The notes: generated by a model from the letters alone, not told the origin. A DNA stretch of 7,661 bases from Sulfurovum sp. (GCA_015661535.1 DQVY01000142.1:1-7661); one strand, 5' to 3'; shown: positions 1-7,239, numbered from the stretch's first letter. Translations and numbers: made by a program.

Positions 1-62
1 AGAGTACCGCAATGGGATTGCAGGTTGAGGTCTTGTTGCCGTGGTTGGAGAAAGAGGTTTAG
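1..62 (+). CDS. C-terminal end of an unidentified protein (partial)
   Basis: An open frame enters from the left edge and ends at the TAG at 60-62. The visible 19 codons end in the residues LPWLEKEV. This is too little to name a family. The stop codon is directly followed by the ATG of the next gene (TAGATG), and the purine-rich AAAGAGG at 51-57, which serves the next gene, lies inside this reading frame. Translational coupling and membership of one operon with the BioF-type gene are therefore likely. That the frame is coding is inferred from its abutment with the next start and the absence of other space for a leader. Confidence 0.6.
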   Translation, partial: STAMGLQVEVLLPWLEKEV

Positions 63-1157
63 ATGTACGAAAATGAACTAAAAGCACTTAAAAAAGCAGG
101 GCGATTTCGAGAGAGAAAACTTTATGACGACACCTTGACTGACTTGGCTTCAAATGATTATTTGGGGTTATCGCACAATAAAAAGAGTTTTAAAAAAGCT
201 GTCAAACTGGTGAACGAATATGATACAAAAACATCCAAAGCCAGTATGTTGGTCAATGGCTACCATCCTATTCACCGTATCTTTGAACTTGAAATGGCAG
301 AGCAGAATGGCTTCGAGGAAGGACTTGTGGTTGGTTCTGGTTTTTTAGCCAATATGGCACTCATAGAAGCTTTGGTTCGCAAAGGTGATATGCTGTTTAT
401 GGATGAAGAGTACCATGCTTCAGGTGTGATGGCAGCACAGTTATTGAGTGAGAGAGTGGTGACTTTTGCACATAATGATGTGGAAGATCTAAAAGCCAAG
501 TTGGCACAGTACCCCGGTAAACGACAGATCATTGCAGTAGAGGGTGTTTACTCTATGGGTGGGGATCTTTGTAAAAAAGAGATCTTTGATCTTGCAGACA
601 AGACAGGTGCTTTGCTCATTGTTGATGAAGCACACTCAGCAGGGGTGTTAGGTTTACATTTATTGGGTATTTTTGAATATTATGGCATTAAAATACATGA
701 AAGACACATAAAAATGGGTACACTGGGTAAAGCCTATGGTTCTTATGGTGCCTATATATTGGCATCAAAGAGCATCATCTCCTTTTTGGTCAATCGTGCC
801 AAGCCCATCATCTACTCTACGGCACCTTCTGTGTTTGATACTGCCTTAGCTTTAGTAAACATAAAACATATACGTAAGAATACAGAGAAATACAGGAAGA
901 AGATACTGGAACGTCAGACCTATGTACAAAAACAATTGAACATGCCTTGTGAAAGTCTTATTGTCCCTATAGAGATGCCGAGTAATGCACATGCTTTATT
1001 TGTACAAAAAGGATTGATGGCACAGGGCTATTTGGTGGGTGCGATACGCCAACCTACTGTTGCGCAACCTATCATACGTTTGATACTCAATGTAGCTGTA
1101 CCAGTAAAAAAAATTGGACACGCATTGGCACTCATTAGCCATAACAAGGTACAATAG
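63..1157 (+). CDS. bioF: BioF-type 8-amino-7-oxononanoate synthase (alpha-oxoamine synthase family, PLP enzyme)
   Basis: The protein is a fold-type I PLP enzyme of 364 aa, slightly shorter than E. coli BioF (384). BioF condenses pimeloyl-ACP/CoA with L-alanine to give 8-amino-7-oxononanoate in cytosolic biotin synthesis. Visible landmarks in family order are ASNDYLGLS (29-37), the EYHAS segment with the PLP-stacking His118, EGVYSMGGD (160-168), DEAHSAG (188-194; Asp188 and His191 contact PLP), the Schiff-base Lys223 in GTLGKAYGSYG, and the C-terminal AIRQPTV and RL (327-340). The AIRxPTV segment favours BioF over the related Kbl, HemA or SPT enzymes. The usual GEHGRG loop after DEAHSAGVLG reads GLHLLG, probably a lineage variant. 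The start is fixed by AAAGAGG at 51-57, and the ATG touches the upstream stop. A PBP1A gene follows 25 bp downstream, with no other biotin gene visible. The family is firm; substrate specificity is inferred. Confidence 0.88.
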   Translation: MYENELKALKKAGRFRERKLYDDTLTDLASNDYLGLSHNKKSFKKAVKLVNEYDTKTSKASMLVNGYHPIHRIFELEMAEQNGFEEGLVVGSGFLANMALIEALVRKGDMLFMDEEYHASGVMAAQLLSERVVTFAHNDVEDLKAKLAQYPGKRQIIAVEGVYSMGGDLCKKEIFDLADKTGALLIVDEAHSAGVLGLHLLGIFEYYGIKIHERHIKMGTLGKAYGSYGAYILASKSIISFLVNRAKPIIYSTAPSVFDTALALVNIKHIRKNTEKYRKKILERQTYVQKQLNMPCESLIVPIEMPSNAHALFVQKGLMAQGYLVGAIRQPTVAQPIIRLILNVAVPVKKIGHALALISHNKVQ

Positions 1158-1182
1158 AATTTTAAATCAATAAAGGGTTACT

Positions 1183-3381
1183 GTGTTCAATAGTTTAGTC
1201 AAAGGTTCCATCATTCTGGCCATGCTTTTTGCTGCGGCACTTACGGCAGCATTTATTTATGCCTATGAAGAGATCTCTTTGGATGCAGATAAGTTAATTA
1301 ACTATAAGCCTGAGACCTCTTCTATTATATATGACAGAGAAGGCAACAAATTGGCCTATGTCTTCAAAAAACAGCACCGTCTTTATGCACGTTATGATGA
1401 ACTGCCAAGCTTCCTTGTTGAAGGTCTTATAGCGATGGAAGATACCAAGTTCTTTGAACATAACGGTGTAAATCCTGATGCGATCTTAAGAGCCATTATA
1501 AAAGATATACAGGCAGGATCTTTTGTCGAGGGTGGGAGTACCTTAACCCAGCAACTCATTAAAAATAAAATCCTTACTAATGAAAAGAAACTGGCACGAA
1601 AGATAAAAGAAGCTATTTTGGCGATTAAAATAGAACATGAATTGAGTAAAGAAGACATTATTGAACGGTATTTGAATGAAATATCATATGGCAATAACTA
1701 TTTTGGTGTCAAAACTGCTGCCAATGGCTATTTTCATAAAGAGTTGAATGAAATTACCCTCAAAGAGGCGGCTATTTTAGTAGGGTTGCCGAATGCACCA
1801 AGTTTTTACAATCCTCTTAAACACTATAAAAGAGCGTTAGACCGTGCCAATAATGTGCTGTATCGTATGAAAAGTATAGGCTGGATCACCCAAAGTGACT
1901 ACCTTAAAGCAGTGAAAGAATCTCCTAAAATCTATAAAACCTCACTGACACAGAACATAGCACCAGGTATAGTAGATGAAGTACTGAGACGCTACAAAGG
2001 TAAACTTGGCGATATACGTACAGGCGGGGATGAAATTTACACAACCATCGATATGAAGCAACAGAAGATCGCAGAAGAAGCTGTAGATTTTGCTTATAAA
2101 AAAGCACTGAAAAAATACAAAGAGAATGCAAAGAAATCTACTTTAAATGCCGCATTTGTTGCCGTTGAGAGTGCAACAGGCGACATCTTGGCGATGATAG
2201 GAACCACTGATTATAAAAAATCCACCTTCAACCGTGTGACCCAGGCCAAACGTCAACCCGGTTCTTCTTTTAAACCATTCATTTATCAGACAGCCCTTGA
2301 TATGGGGTATAACCCTGCCAGTCCTTTGACAGACTTAGCAAGAACATTTCAGTATTACTATAAGGGCAAGCCTAAAGTATGGGCACCTAAAAACTACGAA
2401 CATGATTTTAAAGGGTTTATCCCCTTGCGGGAAGCGTTAGTACATTCACGAAACCTGGCAACCATTAACCTTGTATCTGATCTGGGGGTCAGTACGATCC
2501 GTAAACGTTTGGCATTTTTGGATGTGCCGCATATTCCCAGAGATATGTCTATTGCTCTGGGGAACCTTGGACTGAGTCCTTTAAAAATGGCACAGATATT
2601 TTCTGTATTTGCCAACAAAGGACATATGATCGCACCAAGGCTTGTGAGTAAGATCATCTCTAAAGAAGGCGCCATTATTTATGAAACACGTCCCAAAGAG
2701 ATAGAAGGGTTTACTACCCCTGAGCAGGCCTATCTGATGACCGATATATTGATGGATGTCATCAAAAGAGGTACAGGTAGAAATGCACGTGTACCAGGGA
2801 TTGAACTGGCAGGTAAAACGGGGACTACGAACGATAACATTGATGCATGGTTCTGTGGCTATTCTCCTACCATTGAGACCATTGTATGGTTTGGTAGAGA
2901 TGACAACAAACCTATAGGAAGAGGGGCTACCGGTGGTGCCATTGCTGCACCGGCTTTCTCTTTTTATTATAAAAAATTATTGGCACTTTACCCAGATACC
3001 AAACGTACTTTTGACATACCGCAAGGGGTGTTTAGGGGTGAATATGAAGGGAGATCGGAGTTATATACGGAACATTCCCCTTTGCCGACCATGGAGAAAA
3101 AAAGTGTACATCCTTATGATGAAATGGATGATATGGAAGAACATAAAACGATGTTGGAAGAAGAGACAAACATCGTAGAAGATATAGATCCGGATGATAT
3201 GGACAGCGATGGAGAAATAGGTTTGGCACCTACACTGAACATCGATGAAGGTCCTTTGGAAGGTACCTATGCAGATGACACCGGGTATGAAGATGATCCT
3301 GAAGATTCAGGTGATCCCTTACACCCCAATAAAAAAGTGCCTTTAGTACCTGTTTCGAATGACAGTGGTACACTTTTTTAG
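1183..3381 (+). CDS. pbpA: Class A penicillin-binding protein 1A (bifunctional peptidoglycan glycosyltransferase/transpeptidase)
   Basis: This 732-aa inner-membrane enzyme polymerises lipid II and cross-links stem peptides in the periplasm. A single N-terminal membrane anchor spans about residues 7-27. The GT51 domain shows EDTKFFEHNGV (catalytic Glu86), GGSTLTQQLIKN (117-128), a KIKEAILA helix (140-147) with a second conserved Glu, and ERYLNEISYG (161-170). The transpeptidase domain has SSFK with nucleophile Ser361 and Lys364, SRN (422-424) and KTGTT (545-549). All catalytic motifs are intact. After about residue 640 comes a roughly 90-residue tail very rich in Asp and Glu, outside both domains. 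The start is GTG: AAAGGG at 1172-1177 sits 5 nt upstream, and the anchor begins immediately. The gene lies 25 bp after bioF and 35 bp before the antiporter gene, so co-transcription is likely. Family assignment is near certain; the symbol varies between genomes (pbpA, mrcA, ponA). Confidence 0.96.
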   Translation: MFNSLVKGSIILAMLFAAALTAAFIYAYEEISLDADKLINYKPETSSIIYDREGNKLAYVFKKQHRLYARYDELPSFLVEGLIAMEDTKFFEHNGVNPDAILRAIIKDIQAGSFVEGGSTLTQQLIKNKILTNEKKLARKIKEAILAIKIEHELSKEDIIERYLNEISYGNNYFGVKTAANGYFHKELNEITLKEAAILVGLPNAPSFYNPLKHYKRALDRANNVLYRMKSIGWITQSDYLKAVKESPKIYKTSLTQNIAPGIVDEVLRRYKGKLGDIRTGGDEIYTTIDMKQQKIAEEAVDFAYKKALKKYKENAKKSTLNAAFVAVESATGDILAMIGTTDYKKSTFNRVTQAKRQPGSSFKPFIYQTALDMGYNPASPLTDLARTFQYYYKGKPKVWAPKNYEHDFKGFIPLREALVHSRNLATINLVSDLGVSTIRKRLAFLDVPHIPRDMSIALGNLGLSPLKMAQIFSVFANKGHMIAPRLVSKIISKEGAIIYETRPKEIEGFTTPEQAYLMTDILMDVIKRGTGRNARVPGIELAGKTGTTNDNIDAWFCGYSPTIETIVWFGRDDNKPIGRGATGGAIAAPAFSFYYKKLLALYPDTKRTFDIPQGVFRGEYEGRSELYTEHSPLPTMEKKSVHPYDEMDDMEEHKTMLEEETNIVEDIDPDDMDSDGEIGLAPTLNIDEGPLEGTYADDTGYEDDPEDSGDPLHPNKKVPLVPVSNDSGTLF

Positions 3382-3416
3382 CATGAAAATACTCAACAAT
3401 ATAAGGGAAAATTACA

Positions 3417-4724
3417 ATGCATAGTTTTGCACCAGAGATCATACTTATCACCATATTGGGCTTGGTTGTCTTTTCAGACGCTCTTGCAAACAAATTTAAA
3501 ATACCCTCTGTATTTTTACTGCTCATAGGTTCTTATACCATCTATACCTATGTGCCTATGGCTGTTCCAATGGATTTAAAACAGCATTTCGATGCCATTA
3601 TTATTTTCTGTATACCGCTTATTTTTATGGGTGATGCCTTACATTTACATTTTACAGACATAAAGAAGTATGGTTGGGATATTTTTTACTTGGCAGTAGT
3701 AGCGGTAGCACTTTCCATCACCGCGGGTGCTTCTATGTACTACTTCGGTATTTTTGAAGGCCTTACTTTAGGCGCGTATGTTTCTCTTTTTGCTATTAAT
3801 ATGGCAACTGATGCCGTTTCTGTACAGTCTATACTCTCAAGATTTAAAGGGATCTCACATCATTTGAAAGTATTGATCGAAGGGGAATCTTTAGGGAATG
3901 ATGCCACGGCGGTCATTGCCTTTTTCTTCATTGGTCTGCCTTGGATGCTCTCTGGGGAAATAGACACTGGACATGCAGCTTTAGAGGCTTTACGTGTCTT
4001 TGTTGTGAGTATTGGTATAGGGCTGTTGATAGGCTTAGCATTTTATATGATCATGAAACTTTTTTCAGACAAAAGGGGAGAGTTTTTTTCTTTCATTATT
4101 GAGGCTTACTTGGCATATGTACTGGCAGAAGAGATGCATGTTTCTGGTATTTTGACCCTTATTGTTGCTATCATCGCTACCAAAGCATGGATAGACTCTG
4201 ACAATAAAGTCTTGGAAGAGGGGTCGAAAAAAACAAAAAGTTTTTTACGTACCTTGCGCTTGAGTGAGATCAAAGCAACCACTACGGAAAGACTGGAATA
4301 CATTTATGAAATGGCAAAAGAGTTTGGGTACATTGCTGCGGTTATGATATTTTTCGTCTTGGCTGAAATGGTTGACTTTGAAAAGTTGTGGCAGTATAGA
4401 ACAGAGATCCTCATTATGTTTGGACTCACAACACTTATACGGGCACTCTCTATGGCAAAATTCGCTTTTATAGGAAGTTCCAAACTCAAACATATCACGG
4501 CTGTAGGACTTGAGGGATGGTTCATCTTGACATTCTCAGGTATGAAAGGGGCATTGTCCATCATACTTGTGCATATGATACCCAACAGTTTTGAGCATAA
4601 AGAACTTTTTGAAGTAGTGACTGTTGGCGTAGTAACGTTGTCCATCTTTGTGTATGGTACAACGCTTTGGACGTACTTTACATTTTTTAAGAAAGAAGAA
4701 GAGAAAAGCCTTTTCAAATCATAA
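3417..4724 (+). CDS. Cation:proton antiporter, CPA1/NhaP-type Na+/H+ exchanger
   Basis: This 435-aa inner-membrane protein has about 12-13 hydrophobic segments, roughly at 6-22, 30-47, 57-73, 86-107, 116-134, 160-178, 191-215, 223-235, 242-257, 304-318, 328-346, 362-387 and 397-422. A charged hydrophilic loop lies at about 258-300. CPA1 landmarks are MATDAVSV (129-136; the usual core is TDPVAV), EGESLGNDATAV with the Asn161-Asp162 pair thought to bind the cation, Arg342 in TLIRALSM, and SGMKGALS (374-381), where most relatives have GLRGALS. The family exchanges Na+ or another monovalent cation for protons, for pH and ion homeostasis. Cation specificity cannot be read from the sequence. The short C-terminus carries no TrkA or cyclic-nucleotide domain. 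The ATG follows AAGGGA at 3403-3408 by 8 nt. It is the last gene of the + strand run and converges on glnA. Confidence 0.9.
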   Translation: MHSFAPEIILITILGLVVFSDALANKFKIPSVFLLLIGSYTIYTYVPMAVPMDLKQHFDAIIIFCIPLIFMGDALHLHFTDIKKYGWDIFYLAVVAVALSITAGASMYYFGIFEGLTLGAYVSLFAINMATDAVSVQSILSRFKGISHHLKVLIEGESLGNDATAVIAFFFIGLPWMLSGEIDTGHAALEALRVFVVSIGIGLLIGLAFYMIMKLFSDKRGEFFSFIIEAYLAYVLAEEMHVSGILTLIVAIIATKAWIDSDNKVLEEGSKKTKSFLRTLRLSEIKATTTERLEYIYEMAKEFGYIAAVMIFFVLAEMVDFEKLWQYRTEILIMFGLTTLIRALSMAKFAFIGSSKLKHITAVGLEGWFILTFSGMKGALSIILVHMIPNSFEHKELFEVVTVGVVTLSIFVYGTTLWTYFTFFKKEEEKSLFKS

Positions 4725-4737
4725 ATCTCCAAAAAAT

Positions 4738-4763
4738 GTAGGTCGGGATGCCCTCTTCCCGAC
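4738..4763. repeat. REP-like element: GTAG plus a 7-bp-stem hairpin
   Basis: GTAG at 4738-4741 is directly followed by GTCGGGA (4742-4748), an 8-nt loop, and the exact complement TCCCGAC (4757-4763). A GTAG-type tetranucleotide at the foot of a GC-rich hairpin is the hallmark of REP sequences mobilised by RAYT (TnpA-REP) transposases. The location, between two convergent genes, is typical for such elements. No T-tract follows on the + strand. On the - strand TTTTTT comes 6 nt after the hairpin arm (at 4736-4731), so an additional terminator role there is possible. Only one copy is present in the window, so repetitiveness is an inference. Confidence 0.5.
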
Positions 4764-4901
4764 ATCAATATGCATACGATAAAATCATACATAATCATGT
4801 ACCATCCAAACCATTAAAAACAAAATCAATTCACATAGATAGCGCTATACAATGGAATGTTTTTTAGTTGGTGAATATGGGGGGATTATAAAGAGAAGTG
4901 A

Positions 4902-4923
4902 CTCTCAGGCAGAAGCCTGAGAG
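4902..4923 (-). terminator. Probable intrinsic terminator of glnA
   Basis: CTCTCAGGC (4902-4910) and GCCTGAGAG (4915-4923) form a perfect 9-bp stem with the 4-nt loop AGAA. It begins 6 bp past the glnA stop codon. Read on the - strand, the stem is followed by a pyrimidine-rich, interrupted T-stretch (TCACTTCTCTTT), which is weaker than a classic U-tract. On the + strand no T-run follows, so it is not an obvious terminator for the antiporter gene, although the hairpin may shield both converging transcripts. Confidence 0.65.
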
Positions 4924-4929
4924 CAGGGA

Positions 4930-6360
4930 TTAACAAGAATACGTTGAGATAAACTCAAACGCTGTTGGTCTACCTTCGTCAGGTATAACTTGTCTTTCAA
5001 ACTGATAGTGTTGGTATGTTTCGATGAAGTCTTTTGTCATTACCGGCAATAAGAAGTCATGGTCAGAAATAAGACCTTCAAGTGCTTCACGGAATGTGTG
5101 AGGCATTTGAGGGATATTTTTTTCTCTGATCTCATCAAGTGAAAGTTCGAACAAGTCAACATCCATAGGACCTACCATAGGGTAACCGCCATTTTTGATA
5201 CCATCAAGACCTGCAAGCATCAATACTGAGAAACAAAGGTAAGGACAAGCAGTTGAGTCTGGGAATCTAGTCTCAATTCTTGTAGCCATTTCACCTGCAC
5301 CATAAGGGATACGACAAGCAGCTGAACGGTTTTGGCTAGAGTAAGTCAAGATAGATGGTGCTTCGTAACCTGGAAGTAGTCTCTTGTAAGAGTTTGTACT
5401 TGGGTTTGTAAATGCAGCAACTGCGTCAGAGTGTTTAAAGATACCAGAAAGGTAGTCAAGTGCAGTTTTAGAAAGGTTTGCATATTCACCCTCTTTATAG
5501 AAAAGGTTTTTACCGTCTTTCCAAATTGATTGGTGCACGTGCATACCGTTTCCGTTATCACCGTAGAGTGGCTTAGGCATGAATGTTGCTGTTTTACCGT
5601 TAAGGTGTGCAACCATTTTTACAACATATTTGTATTTTTGTACGTTATCTGCAGCTTCGATGAGACCACCAAATTTGATACCGATCTCACCTTGTGCCTG
5701 AGCAACTTCGTGGTGACCAAGCATTACAGTCAAGCCAACTTCTTCAAGAAGAAGCATCATTTCAGCACGTAAATCTACCATTGAGTCTGTTGGCATTGTT
5801 GGGAAGTACCCACCTTTGGTACCTGGTCTGTGACCCATGTTACCAAATTCGTATTCAGTATCTGAACTCCAACCACCTTCTTCAGACTCTACAGAGTAAG
5901 AAGCAGAATTGATCTTGTCTGAGAATTTCACATCATCAAAGATGAAGAATTCATTTTCAGGTCCAAAGTAAGCATCATCACCGATGCCTACTTCTTCCAT
6001 ATATTTAAGTGTTTTCTTAGCGATAGATCTTGGACATTTAGCATAAAGTTCATTTTCATAAATATCATACACATCACAAATAAGAATGACTGTAGAGTCC
6101 GCTGTGAACGGGTCCATAAAGGCTGTTTCAACATCAGGTTTAAGCAGCATATCTGAAAAGTTGATTGGCTGCCATGCTTCGATAGATGAACCATCAAACG
6201 GGATACCGTTTTCTAACATAGAATCTTCTACCGCAGATGCTCTGTATGAAATATGGTGCCATGCACCTTTAATGTCTGTGAATCTAAAGTCTACAAATTC
6301 AACCTCATTTTCTTCACAAAATTTTCTGTATTCTGCAATGTTGTTTACAAATTTACCCAT
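4930..6360 (-). CDS. glnA: Type I glutamine synthetase (GSI-beta architecture)
   Basis: This cytosolic dodecameric enzyme makes glutamine from glutamate, ammonia and ATP, the main ammonia-assimilation step. The length of 476 aa fits GSI (E. coli 469). Landmarks are FRFTDIKG (25-32), FDGSSIEAW (55-63), metal-ligand Glu135 and Glu137 in FGPENEFF, HHEVAQAQGEIG (216-227; Glu218 and Glu225), NGNGMHVH (269-276; His274), the flap Glu333 in GYEAP, NRSAACRIP (344-352) and RIETRFPD (361-368; Glu363, Arg365). The GNMGHRPGTKGGYFP segment (173-187) is the insertion typical of GSI-beta. The adenylylation loop, NLYDLP in enteric enzymes, reads DLFELS here, with Phe404 at the modifiable Tyr. AGGAG at 6373-6369 lies 8 nt before the ATG. 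The gene is 75 bp downstream of the PHP gene but has its own -10 box. Confidence 0.98.
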   Translation of the reverse strand: MGKFVNNIAEYRKFCEENEVEFVDFRFTDIKGAWHHISYRASAVEDSMLENGIPFDGSSIEAWQPINFSDMLLKPDVETAFMDPFTADSTVILICDVYDIYENELYAKCPRSIAKKTLKYMEEVGIGDDAYFGPENEFFIFDDVKFSDKINSASYSVESEEGGWSSDTEYEFGNMGHRPGTKGGYFPTMPTDSMVDLRAEMMLLLEEVGLTVMLGHHEVAQAQGEIGIKFGGLIEAADNVQKYKYVVKMVAHLNGKTATFMPKPLYGDNGNGMHVHQSIWKDGKNLFYKEGEYANLSKTALDYLSGIFKHSDAVAAFTNPSTNSYKRLLPGYEAPSILTYSSQNRSAACRIPYGAGEMATRIETRFPDSTACPYLCFSVLMLAGLDGIKNGGYPMVGPMDVDLFELSLDEIREKNIPQMPHTFREALEGLISDHDFLLPVMTKDFIETYQHYQFERQVIPDEGRPTAFEFISTYSC

Positions 6361-6368
6361 GTGTAACG

Positions 6369-6401
6369 CTCCTAAAATTTAATTTTTATCTTATAATTAT
6401 A
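6369..6401 (-). promoter_or_regulatory. glnA promoter (-10) and ribosome binding site
   Basis: On the - strand a perfect TATAAT lies at 6401-6396, preceded by a T-rich stretch (TTTTTT at 6413-6408) and lacking a clear -35, as is common for Campylobacterota sigma-70 promoters. Transcription would start near 6389, giving a leader of about 29 nt. AGGAG at 6373-6369 is well placed for the ATG at 6360. No sigma-54 type GG/GC pair with correct spacing is present, so NtrC-style control is not indicated here. Confidence 0.55.
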
Positions 6402-6407
6402 GCCATT

Positions 6408-6439
6408 AAAAAATTAGGTGCATCAGCATTTGTGCCTAA
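6408..6439 (-). terminator. Weak candidate terminator of the PHP gene
   Basis: On the - strand the sequence spanning the PHP-gene stop codon forms TTAGGCACA (6439-6431), an 8-nt loop and TGCACCTAA (6422-6414), followed at once by TTTTTT (6413-6408). The stem has 5 bp, two mismatches and 2 bp, so it is unstable. The T-run coincides with the AT-rich tract upstream of the glnA -10. It may terminate partially, leaving some read-through into glnA. Confidence 0.3.
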
Positions 6440-7224
6440 AAAGTAATCAATTCTCTATCACGCCCTTGAAAAGTAACAGCTTTGGTATATCCTACCTCTC
6501 TTGCCATTTTTGTAGTTTGCTCATAAGCAAAGCCTACTTGTTCTACTGCATGGGCATCAGAGGAGAAGGTAATAGGGATATCCAATTCATAGGCAACTTC
6601 CAGTAGTGATCGTGAAGGGTAGATCTCTCCTATAGGTTTACGAAGGCCTGCTGCATTGAGTTCTAAGACCATATTTGACTTTTTGATGGCCTGTAATGCA
6701 TTTCTTGCGAGGATCCTTGTGTCTTGTTTAGGCATATATTTAAAGACTTTTATCAGGTCTAAATGCCCAACAATATCAAATTTTCCGGACTTTGCCATTG
6801 CTTCTGTAGCTTCAAAATAGGCTTGCCATATCTCATCTATGTCTTTCTCTTTCCATCCGCCAATGAATTCCGGATTGTCAAAACTCCATTTGTCTATGAA
6901 GTGTACGGAGCCTATAAGATAGTCCACGTCTGCTTTCAGTATACGTTCATCCATGTGTCCCGGCAACCAGTCTACTTCGTAGCCAAGTAGAATTTTTATC
7001 TTATTCTTGTAGTTCTCTTTGGCTGTTAAAATATCTGAAAAATAAGCATCTATATCAGTAAAAGGCAGTCTATAGTTTTCATCGAAATCCATAGGTGCGT
7101 GTTCTGAGAATCCGTAAATGTCTATGCCTAGTTCAATGGCCCTTTGTATGTATTCATCAACAGTGCCTTCTGCGTGGTTACAGCGTGTGGTATGATTATG
7201 TAAGTCTATACGTGTTGTTTTCAT
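6436..7224 (-). CDS. hisK: PHP-domain histidinol-phosphatase family protein
   Basis: This 262-aa cytosolic metal-dependent phosphoesterase of the PHP superfamily resembles HisK/HisJ, which dephosphorylates L-histidinol phosphate in histidine synthesis. Metal-site residues are visible in order: HNH (His9, His11), His17, SEHAP (Glu41, His42), GYEVDW (Glu83), GSVHF (His108), GHLD (His154) and SDAH (Asp223, His225). Length and the GSVHF...GHLD arrangement fit the monofunctional histidinol phosphatases, but other PHP phosphatases share this scaffold, so the substrate is an inference. No other his gene is nearby. The start is well constrained: the HxH motif begins at residue 9, an in-frame TGA lies nine codons upstream at 7251-7249, and no ATG, GTG or TTG lies between. 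There is no Shine-Dalgarno sequence before the ATG. glnA follows on the same strand after 75 bp. Confidence 0.85.
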   Translation of the reverse strand: MKTTRIDLHNHTTRCNHAEGTVDEYIQRAIELGIDIYGFSEHAPMDFDENYRLPFTDIDAYFSDILTAKENYKNKIKILLGYEVDWLPGHMDERILKADVDYLIGSVHFIDKWSFDNPEFIGGWKEKDIDEIWQAYFEATEAMAKSGKFDIVGHLDLIKVFKYMPKQDTRILARNALQAIKKSNMVLELNAAGLRKPIGEIYPSRSLLEVAYELDIPITFSSDAHAVEQVGFAYEQTTKMAREVGYTKAVTFQGRDRELITF

Positions 7225-7230
7225 AAAGAG

Positions 7231-7239
7231 ATTATAGCA
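7231..7239 (-). promoter_or_regulatory. Extended -10 promoter for a probably leaderless PHP-gene transcript
   Basis: On the - strand TGCTATAAT occupies 7239-7231, a perfect TGnTATAAT extended -10. No -35 hexamer is visible at the usual distance (AATACA at 7259-7254), which an extended -10 can tolerate. Six nucleotides (CTCTTT) separate the box from the A of the start ATG at 7224, so +1 should fall on or within a nucleotide of the start codon. This also explains the missing ribosome binding site. Confidence 0.65.

Noticed and set aside
3383..3424. 13-codon ORF (ATG at 3383) between PBP1A and the antiporter, ending just inside the antiporter gene
   Set aside because: It has no ribosome binding site, and the only purine-rich stretch (3403-3408) lies inside it and serves the antiporter start. 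It is most likely chance.
4304..4798. 164-aa - strand frame overlapping the antiporter gene
   Set aside because: It lies opposite a well-supported membrane protein gene, shows no recognisable motif, and crosses the REP-like hairpin. It is a shadow frame.
4839..4848. Perfect 10-bp palindrome ATAGCGCTAT in the convergent gap, with TTTTTT at 4860-4865
   Set aside because: It has no loop and would form at most a three-pair hairpin, and the T-run is 11 nt away, so it is not a credible terminator. A protein-binding site is possible but unsupported.
4885..4890. TATAAT on the - strand just beyond the glnA terminator hairpin
   Set aside because: It points away from any gene except into the 3' end of the antiporter, has no -35, and is followed by a run of C. 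It looks like chance in an AT-rich gap.
6415..6436. Possible sigma-54 (NtrC-type) promoter upstream of glnA, because GGCAC and GC occur on the - strand
   Set aside because: The GG at 6436-6435 would need a GC at the -12 spacing, but the available GC dinucleotides are 3 nt too near or too far. The standard TATAAT fits better.
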